Shown here piece after piece: positions 56,193 through 64,000 of a stretch of DNA of 64,000 nucleotides (positions within the stretch are counted from its first letter, which is position 1; each line of letters opens with the position of its first letter). A program made the position numbers and the translations under genes. Source of the stretch: Tetracentron sinense (Eukaryota > Streptophyta > Magnoliopsida > Trochodendrales > Trochodendraceae); NCBI GenBank assembly GCA_015143295.1, contig CM026556.1:15810547-15874546 (forward strand), written 5' to 3'. A model generated the notes under the pieces. It saw nothing but the letters and a program-made list of their open reading frames with translations. It did no database searches and had not been told where the DNA came from.

Positions 56193-58754
56193 TGTAGAAC
56201 CCTGGAACTTGGGATCACTGTAGAGTGAATAGTGCTGTGAATAGTGCCAGTGAATAGTATGTTAAGGCTTAAAGACTTGGGTTGTGAAATGGTTGTATTA
56301 TTATGTGAAAGAGGATTTTTGGATTTCTAATTTATGTTCAGCGGATTATGAATGTTTAAATTCTTAAAGGAGTTTTCTTTTGATTATAGGAGTGAAAACA
56401 TAATTGGGACAAGTTATATGTTTGAAAAAGAGGGATGCTTAAACATACCCTCAACTTTAAGGAACTCTATGGTTTTCACCGCTGATCGGAATCAAGTGAT
56501 TCTTGAATTTTTGGAAAGGTGTTGGAAACCCTCTTCGAGGTTCATGTTTACCACTTCTTTAGATTTTGAATCGAAGTTGGGTCAAACATCGGATTTCAGA
56601 AATTGGGTTTGCTGAAATTCTGGACTGCTGAAATCCATATCGGACCAGTCAGCTTTATGACCACTTTAGTATATGAATAAAGAATAATTAGAAGTTTAGT
56701 AAACATGAAAGTTGTTTCCCTTTGAAAGAATAATCCAACGCAAGTTAAATTGTCAAAATTGGATAAGCGAGTCAAAAGTTATGGTCAAAATACCAAAGTG
56801 GGAAAACGAGGCCCAGGCAGAGTGCCATTTTGGCGACGAAGTGTGCTGGGGGGTTGATTTCGTCGTTGAATTCAACTCGAAAATGGCCAAAAACGTCCAG
56901 TAATGATCTGTAAATAATCACCGACCTTGGGGGATATTTTTCTAAGATATTTTGAGATATTTGACAGCCTTTAGGCTATAAATAGGGTCTGAATTTCGTG
57001 TATAAGGGTTACCAAACCCTTGAATGTAATTGAGAGAGATATTGAAGAAGAAGAAGAAGAGAAGCATTGTTCCGTTCCAACTGTTCTTCCCCAAGCTCAA
57101 GTGAGGTTCTAACTTTGTCAAGCTTCCTTTCTTTAGTGTTCTCTACCTCACAAATCATCACTAAGGTGACTTCAAAGCTTGGAATTTCTCCAAGGAAATT
57201 CTGTTCGTGTTCTTGAAGAAGGGGGTTTTCTAAACCAATTTTTCCAAATCTTCAACCAAGCTTTCCTCAAGCTTGATTTAGTACAAAGAAGTGTAAAAAC
57301 TTCATTTTTAAGGTAGATACTTTCTACTAGCTTTTAATGGCATAAACCATCTGATAATTCAAGATAAAATCATTTGAATTGTTCTATGAACTAGTAGGAA
57401 CTCCTATTGTTAAATTGTGATGATGCTATGCTTTAAACCAAAGAATAAAGAGGATAAATAATTCTGTTTTTATTAGTTGTTCCTTATCTTATTATTCAAA
57501 GATGAAAAGCATGCTAAAAGACTTAAGTTTTGGGGAAAACTAAATGAGAAAACCTTATGTTTTGATGAATTTGGGTGACTAATTGTATATAAGCTATTGC
57601 TATTAATGGAATATGTGGGTTATTTGACTATATGTAGAGTGTTTTCTTTATGTCTACCATGCTATTCACAATTGCTACACTAACACAAGAGGAAAATACA
57701 ATTGGTACTAGATGTATATGCATGTTCGAGGTTTTGCTAAAAGTATAAGTATATAAGAAATAATACAAGAATAAGAAGAGGAAAGTATAAGAAGCAAAAG
57801 ATGTGTATGGAAAATATAAGAGGCAAAAGTGGTCACAAGAAGTATATGTTGAAAGCCGACGGGGAGGCACGATAGCAGGCTGCTTGAAAGGGAAAGGGAT
57901 ACTAGCGTCGGACTCCGACGATAGCAGGCCGCCCGGAAAAGAAATGGATACTGGTTGTCTACTCCGAAGGTAGCCAACGGTGAGGAGAATAGTAGGCCCG
58001 CCTGGTTTATGTGGGTATCAGGGTACTAGTTTTCCGACTCCCGAGGTAAAAGATGAATACCACGGTATTGTAAATACCCATATATGCAAAAGATGATAAA
58101 AGATGAGAACCAAGGTATTTTACTTACCTGTATATGCAAAGATAAAAGATGAAAAAAAAGATGTTTTACGAGATGTTTTATAAAATGGTTTCAGAGATAT
58201 ATGCACATGATAATATTCATTTTTCGCGCTCTGATTATAGGAATGCATGTGAAATGATTAAACTATGATATATGTTGTATTATTGTTTATGACATTACTA
58301 TCTAGTGGTTTGTATACGCGGAGTATTCAATACTCAGCCGGAGTTGTTATCTTTGGCAGGTACACGTGTTCCCTTTGATGTGTGTGGTCAGGAGCCTTGG
58401 ATAGAGGAAGAGTACTACGACCCGGAGCCCTCTATAGACCACTACCAGGATGATGGATCGCTAAATAGGCGGCCCGATTTTGACTTCTGCTGACGTGGTA
58501 GGAAAAGAAGATATTTAGTGTTTTTTGAGAGTGGGACTGGTCCACTCCATATGTTGGATATATTTTTTTGGTTTAGACTTGAACCGAATGATAGGAGTAA
58601 TTATTATACATTGCTTCCGTTTATCTCTGCTGCGTATATATTGATGAATTTTATCATGTGGTATGCAAGCCTTATGTGTCATATAGGATTGTATGATACG
58701 GCGGTCACGGGCTAAAGTATCCCTAACTCCTAGGGGGTATTTTAGGTCGTGACA
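56193..58754 (+). mobile_element. Gag-only array LTR 2 (complete, shared)
   Basis: Starts TGTAGAACCCTGGAACTTGG, ends TTTTAGGTCGTGACA, 2562 bp. Contains GTGAATAGTG repeats at the start, ACGCAAGTTAAATTGTC (56740), a GCAGGC/AAGATG-rich central part, the hairpin (58321-58335) and the conserved micro-ORF frame. It acts as 3' LTR for gag 1 and 5' LTR for gag 2. Confidence 0.92.
58321..58493 (+). other. Hairpin and micro-ORF frame in LTR 2, no ATG
   Basis: GAGTATTCAATACTC is a 7-bp perfect stem around one base. The frame after GGCAG|G reads GTRVPFDVCGQEPW then IEEEYYDPEPSI and ends DFDFC before TGA (58491-58493). It keeps the PW[VI]EEEY core, EPSI and the ending aromatic-Asp-aromatic-Cys seen in B-type copies, but no ATG begins it. 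LTR 3 has the same at 62816-62988. Confidence 0.45.
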
Positions 58755-58758
58755 GACT

Positions 58759-59222
58759 TGGTATCGGAGCTTAGGCTCTAGACTCCCTCGGGTTGGGGTT
58801 GTTGTTTTAAGGTAGACATGTCTCCTTCGAGTTGGAGTATGTTCTATTCTAGGCATTATAATGGTATGGGTAGAATTTTTTCTTTGAGTTGAATTTAAAA
58901 CTCAGATGAACTCGTTTATAGGTTGATACCGCAACAAAAGTGGTATCAAACTTAAGGACTAGGTTGTCTTCTGAGCGGAAGTTAGGAGTCATATTCCAGT
59001 ATAGACTAGTATTTAGTCTTAGTATTAATTTGGGTTAATGTCTTAACAAAATGTGAGAACTTAGCATCGCTAGGAAACCAAGTTGTATGATTATATTATT
59101 ATGTGTTTACCTTGATGTATACAATACGCCTATATAGGCAAGTTATGCTCATTGAATTGATATGTCAACTGAGCTTGAATTTCGTTAGACTCACGCTTGC
59201 TATTGTTCTCAGGACTTTGATC
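58759..59222 (+). other. Primer site and leader of gag 2
   Basis: TGGTATCGGAGC at 58759 is the initiator-Met primer site with one change. The leader ends in GCTATTGTTCTCAG|GACTTT (AG 59211-59212) ten bases before the gag ATG, as in element A. Confidence 0.7.
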
Positions 59223-60477
59223 ATGAGACATGGCAACCGAGGTAGAGGGTATCATAGTCGAGGGAACGGAGGAGAGATTCTAATGGGAGATGACTAGCCA
59301 GACTTGACTCAAATCCTTGGGGCTATAGCAGCGACTATGGCTCCACTTGCAGAGAGGACTAATACCCCTATTACTGCTACTGCACCTATACCTCCTCCTG
59401 TACATCATACAGCAGGACTTCAGGCATTCAAGAGATTGAGGCCTCCTACCTTCTATGGGACTATTGACCCCATGATCACAGAAGCATGGATTATGCAGTT
59501 GGAGAAGACTTTCAGAGTCCTTCGCTGCACAGACGAGCAAAGAGTTGAGTGGGCTTCCTTCGTGATGGAAGGTAAAGCCGAGCATTGGTGGAGGTCTCCA
59601 CTGAGGCAGAGGGATGCCGCCAAGGCAGGGTTACCATGGATGTGGGGGGAGTTTTTAGATGCTTTTTACGAGCAGTATTTCCCCAGGTTTGTGAAGGAGC
59701 AGAAGGAGAGAGAGTTCATGTTTTTGGAATAGGGAGAAATGAGCGTGGTCGAGTATGAGGCCAAGTTCGTCGGACTCGCGAGGTTTGCCCCACAAATGGT
59801 TGCATCCGAGGTTATGCGAGTCAGAAAGTTTGAAGGTGGGGTGAGATCCTTCATCCGGGAGCGGGTGTCCATGTTCCAGGTAGAAACCTGGAAGGAAATT
59901 GTGGGGAAGGCGAGGATTGCGGAGAGACATTCTAAGGATTCTTTCATGGGGAGAGGCAGTGGTCTAGAGAGAGGCATGGTTCGAGGCCAATCCAGTGGAC
60001 TAGTGCCACCATAGAGAAGGATTAGGTCTGTCCCATACCAGACTGCTACTTCTGCACCGGTACAGAGGCCTTCATTCACACCACAGGTTCCTCGTCCTAC
60101 CACTTCATAGGTCGCACCATATGGGTCGTCTGCATCTACTACCTCTGAGATGTGTAGCCACTGTGGGAGAAATCATAAGGGGGATTGCCTTACGCTCACG
60201 GGTGCATGTTTTCACTGTGTGATCGGGACATCAGTTCAAAGATTGTCCACACCGCCAATTGCCATTGCAGTCGCAGGGGACTATGCCCCCAGATCGACAG
60301 GCCACACAGCCTGGTCTTCTTAGGCTTCTAGGCCTCTAGGTAGACCAATTCTTCAGCAGAGGTATCCTCAGGCCTCTGGCCTCCCGCCAGTTGCGTAGCC
60401 GCCTCGATCGGGAAATCAGGGCAGGGTCTTTGCCTTAACCGAGCAAGAAGCACATGTACCCGAGGATGTTGTGCAAG
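59223..60477 (+). pseudogene. gag: Gag-only array, gag 2 (full span, stops inside)
   Basis: Starts MRHGNRGRGYHSRGNGGE, like element A gag. Capsid motifs FYGTIDPMITEAWIMQLEKT and AEHWWRSPLRQ. Stops at about 59295, 59728 and 60012 and frame losses later, one through the zinc knuckle near 60205-60245. Ends at CAAG|GTACAT (60477/60478). Any mobility must have used proteins from other elements. Confidence 0.87.
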
Positions 60478-60688
60478 GTACATTCATGTCGAGTAGTTTA
60501 AGTTGTATAGTTGTGATATATGTTGCTATAGCTGTAAGAATATGCTACTTATATTTTATGGGGGTTGTTATGCATTGTTTCCATAAGCTAAGTAGTACCG
60601 ACAGACTTAATAAGGCATGGGGAAAGTATCCCTATGAATGTGTGTCTCATTTGAATTCACGGATGAAATTTCTTTAAGGGGGGGAGGA
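60478..60688 (+). other. Second pol-less tail with polypurine tract
   Basis: Counterpart of 55981-56192: intron-like start, then GGATGAAATTTCTTTAAGGG and the G-rich tract before LTR 3. Confidence 0.7.
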
Positions 60689-63250
60689 TGTAGAACCCCG
60701 GAACTTGGGATCACTGTAGAGTGAATAGTGCTGTGAATAGTGCCAGTGAATAGTGTGTTAAGGCTTAAAGCCTTGGGTAGTGAAATGGTTGTGTTATTAT
60801 GTCAAAGAGGATTTTTGGATTTCCAATTTATGTTCAGCGGATTATGAATGTTTTAAATTCTTAAAGGAGTTTTTCGTTTAATTATAGGAGTGAAAACATA
60901 ATTGGGACAAGTTATATGTTTGAAAAAGAGGGATGCTTAAACATACCCTCAACTTTAAGGAACTCTATGGTTTTCACCGCTGATCGGAATCAAGTGATTC
61001 TTGAATTTTTGGAAAGGTGTTGGAAACCCTCTTCGAGGTTCATGTTTACCACTTCTTTAGATTTTGAATCGAAGTTGGGTCAAACATCGGATTTCAGAAA
61101 TTGGGTTTGCTGAAATTCTGGACTGCTGAAATCCATATCGGACCAGTTAGCTTTATGACCACTTTAGTATATGAATAAAGAATAATTAGAAGTTTAGTAA
61201 ACATGAAAGTTGTTTCCCTTTGAAAGAATAATCCAACGCAAGTTAAATTGTCAAAATTGGATAAGCGAGTCAAAAGTTATGGTCAAAATACCAAAGTGGG
61301 AAAACGAGGCCCAGGCAGAGTGCCATTTTGGCGACGAAGTGTGCTGGGGGGTTGATTTCATCGACGAATTCAACTTGAAAATGGCCAAAAAAGTCTAGTA
61401 ATGAGCTGTAACTCATCACCGACCTTGGGGGATAATTTTCTAAGATATTTTGAGATATTTGGCAGCCTTTAGGCTATAAATAGGGTCTGAATTTCGTGTA
61501 TAAGGGTTACCAAACCCTTGAATGTAATTGAGAGAGAGAAGAAGAAGAAGAAGAGAAGCTTTGTTCCTTTCCAAACTGTTCTTCCCCAAGCTCAAGTGAG
61601 GTTCCAACCTTGTCAAGCTTCCTTCCTTTAGTGTTCTCAAGCTCACAAATCATCACTAAGGTGATTTCGAAGCTTGGAATTTCTCCGAGGAAATTCTATT
61701 CGTGTTCTTGAAGAAGGGGGTTTTCAAAACCAGTTTTTCGAAAGCTTCAACCAAGCTTTCCTCAAGCTTGATTCAGTACACAGAAGTGTAAAAACTTCCT
61801 TTTTAAGGTAGATGCTTTCTACTAGCTTTTAATGGCATAAACCATCTTATAATTCAAGATAAAATCCTTTGAATTGTTCTATGAACTAGTAGGAACTCCT
61901 ATTGTTAAATTGTGATGATGCTATGCCTTAAACCAAAGAATAAAGAGGATAAATAATTCTGTTTTTATTAGTTATTCCTTATCTTGTTATTCAAAGATGA
62001 AAAGCATGCTAAAAGACTTGAGTTTTGGGGAAAACTGAATGAGAAAACCTTATGTTTCGATGAATTTGGGTGACTAATTGTATATAAGCTATTGCTATTA
62101 ATGGAATATGTGGGTTATTGACTATATGTAGAGTGCTTTCTTTATGTCTACCATTTTATTCGCAATTGTCACACTGACGCAAGAGGAAAATACAATTGCT
62201 ACTAAATGTATATGCATGTTCGAGGTTTTGCTAAAAGTATAAGTATATAAGAAATAATACAAGAATAAGAAGAGGAAAGTATAAGAAGCAAAAGATGTGT
62301 ATGGAAAGTATAAGAGGCAAAAGTGGTCACAAGAAGTATATGTTGAAAGCCGACGGGGAGGCACGATAGCAGGCCGCATGAAAGGGAAAGGGATACTGGC
62401 GTCAGACTCCGACGATAGCAGGCCGCCCGGAAAGGAAATGGATACTGGTCGTCTACTCCGAAGGTAGCCAACGGTGAGGATAATAGTAGGCCCGCCTGGT
62501 TTATGTGGGTATAAGGGTACTAGTTTTCCAACTCCCAAGGTAGAAGATGAATACCAAGGTATTGTAAATACCCGTACATGCAAAAGATGATAAAAGATGA
62601 GAACCAAGGTATTTTATATACCTGTATATGCAAAGATAAAAGATGAAGATAAAGATGTTTTACGAGATGTTTTATAAAATGGTTTCAGAGATATATGCAC
62701 ATGATAATCTTTCATTTTTCGCTCTCTGATTATAGGAATGCATGTGAAATGATTAAACTGCGATATATGTTGAATTTTTGTTTATGACATTACTATCTAG
62801 TGGTTTGTATACGCAGAGTATTCAATACTCAGCCGAAGTTGTTATCTTTGGTAGGTACACGTGTTCCCTTCGACGTGTGTGGTCAGGAGCCTTGGATAGA
62901 GGAAGAGTACTACGACCCGGAGCCCTCTATGGACCACTACCAGGATGATGTATCGCTAAATAGGCGGCCCGATTTTGACTTCTGCTGACCGTGGTAGGAA
63001 AAGAAGATATTTAGTGTATTTTGAGAGTGGGATTGGTCCACTCCATATTTTGGATATATTTTATTGGTCTAGACTTGAACCGAATGATAGGAGTAATTAT
63101 TATACATTGCTTCCGTTTATCTCTGCTGCGTATATATTGATGTATTTTATCATGTGGTATGTATGCCTTATGTGTCATATAGGATTGTATGATACGGCAT
63201 TCACGGGCTAAAGTATCCCTAACTCCTAGGGGGTATTTTGGGTCGTGACA
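60689..63250 (+). mobile_element. Gag-only array LTR 3 (complete)
   Basis: Starts TGTAGAACCCCGGAACTTGG, ends TTTTGGGTCGTGACA, 2562 bp like LTR 2, with scattered substitutions between the two. Flanked on the right by TTAAC (63251-63255). Confidence 0.93.
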
Positions 63251-63255
63251 TTAAC

Positions 63256-63558
63256 CAAAAGGTGGTAGTAAGAAAAGTTTAGGTTCCAAAAAGGACTTCC
63301 CCTCCCAAAACTAACTATGGAGGATGCAAGATGATTTGGATACCAAAGAAAGTTATTTGAACTTATCTTGTATGTATGTTTCAAGTCAAATTCCTCCAAA
63401 ATAGTGTGGTTTTTGGATAGTGGCTATTCGAGGCACATGAGTGGGAATAAAGAGCTATTCATATCTATCTCTCCTAAGGATGGAGGGCATATGACCTTCG
63501 GGGACAACGCGAAGGGAAAGATCATTGGTATAGGTAATGTTGGTAAGAACACTTCTAC
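63256..63558 (+). pseudogene. H2 copia protease start
   Basis: After the array H2 resumes: IWIPKKV near 63340, then WFLDSGYSRHMSGNKELF, the copia protease active site (DSG) with the Cys of the usual SGCS replaced by Tyr, and GGHMTFGDNAKGKIIGIG. A stop lies before the protease. It is cut at 63559 by another LTR. Confidence 0.82.
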
Positions 63559-64000
63559 TATCGCGCCCCAAAATATCCCCTAAGAGTTAAGGGATACTTT
63601 AGGTGTGACAATACATACCTACCAAACCATCCTGAAATGTACAAGGTAATTATCATACCATAATGACATTAATCAGAGCGTGGAAGCTAAGACATGAGTG
63701 CGGAAGCATAAACCAATTTTTTTTTCTTTTTCTTTAACCATGGTCAGTATTCCAAGTTAACATATATACATGTCATATCAAGTCAAAGGTGGACATGCCT
63801 ACCTATCAAAATACAAAAAGAACAGCGAGCCTACTATGCTCAACAATAATCTAAATACGGCCATACGCCAAGATCTCTATCCTCCTGCGACTGCATCGGG
63901 ATAGTTGGCTCTATCTCCTCTATATATTCTTCCTCAATCCAAGGCTCAGGGTTGAGGTTGTCCACGGTACCTGCCGACATAAAAGTATGGCTGAGTATGG
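63559..64000 (-). mobile_element. 3' part of a B-type gypsy LTR, continues off the right edge
   Basis: On the + strand it begins TATCGCGCCCCAAAATATCC (terminal TG changed to TA, as at the end of B's 5' LTR) and follows the LTR 3' end in reverse: CCTAAGAGTTAAGGGATAC, the micro-ORF (63840-63980) and the start of the hairpin at the window edge. Solo LTR or full element cannot be told. Confidence 0.85.
63840..63980 (-). CDS. LTR micro-ORF, 46 codons plus stop (B type)
   Basis: ATG at 63980 to TGA (63840-63842). Begins MSAGTVDNLNPEPWIEEEYI and ends WPLDYC-like (the last residues are LDYC). It differs at several positions from the copies in solo LTR 1 and element B yet keeps the exact length. Confidence 0.42.
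   Translation of the reverse strand: MSAGTVDNLNPEPWIEEEYIEEIEPTIPMQSQEDRDLGVWPYLDYC

Larger units (their letters stand above)
54950..63250 (+). mobile_element. Tandem gag-only chromovirus array LTR-gag-LTR-gag-LTR, TSD TTAAC
   Basis: TTAAC at 54945-54949 and 63251-63255 flanks the whole block. Parts: LTR fragment (54950-55061), gag 1, LTR 2 (56193-58754), gag 2, LTR 3 (60689-63250). No pol sequence is present in either unit. Each gag ends at the gag-pro splice donor, and the DNA then passes to a pol-less tail and polypurine tract. This fits the TR-GAG class of non-autonomous elements, here in tandem with shared LTRs. Confidence 0.9.
42625..63558 (+). mobile_element. H2: SIRE/Maximus-like copia element hosting three insertions
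   Basis: Its own DNA is 42625-44036, 53248-54949 and 63256-63558. The two large gaps are element B and the gag-only array, each flanked by a 5-bp duplication of H2 sequence. Parts: 5' LTR (split), primer site, gag (split) and protease start, cut at 63559 by another gypsy LTR. The rest of pol and the 3' LTR are off the right edge. It inserted into T2; the left target site should be GTATC (42620-42624). Confidence 0.85.

Overview
This is a eukaryotic window from a plant nuclear genome, almost certainly an angiosperm with a large, repeat-rich genome. One clear host gene is present: a CLV1/BAM-type leucine-rich-repeat receptor kinase, closest to BAM3, on the + strand at 31981-37292 in two exons. 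Its codon use is not GC-biased, which points away from grasses. Nearly everything else is LTR retrotransposon, in nests several levels deep.

Layout. 1-14661: a minus-strand Ty3/gypsy element of the Tat (Retand/Ogre-like) group (T1), inserted in the 3' end of a SIRE/Maximus-like Ty1/copia element (remnant 14662-16014). T1 is broken by three solo LTRs (2484-4933, 5186-7375, 8168-11085), each with a perfect 5-bp target-site duplication (GATTT, GTTCC, AAAAC). 16015-23887: a Tekay/Del-like chromovirus (element A), with gag, a probable spliced intron, a frameshifted pol, and a 3' LTR reduced to about 550 bp. A 4.34-kb tandem duplication (22857-27192 and 27193-31530) carries the end of A and about 3.3 kb of upstream DNA up to the receptor-kinase promoter. 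31981-37292: the receptor kinase. 37293-39450: intergenic DNA with a SINE-like piece and a CACTA remnant. 39451-42624: a second truncated Tat element (T2). 42625-63558: a second SIRE-like copia (H2), interrupted by chromovirus B (44037-53242, TSD AACTT), by a tandem gag-only array LTR-gag-LTR-gag-LTR (54950-63250, TSD TTAAC), and by a further gypsy LTR that runs off the right edge (63559-64000).

Shared biology. The chromovirus LTRs (A, B, the gag-only array, the three solos and the right-edge LTR) have a modular plan. U3 holds either a helically phased array of 14-bp palindromes or a 24/25-bp tandem repeat at the same place. Downstream come small-hairpin or tandem-repeat arrays, then a conserved hairpin and a conserved acidic micro-ORF (39 or 46 codons, core PW[VI]EEEY), then the LTR end and an initiator-Met-tRNA primer site. 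Elements A and B share a phase-1 GT-AG intron at the gag-protease junction. The gag-only elements keep its 5' splice site, and their pol deletion starts inside it. The conserved micro-ORF and hairpin, the gag-pro intron and the phased palindrome arrays are the best candidates here for undescribed biology. All transposon coding regions seen are damaged; only the receptor kinase looks intact.
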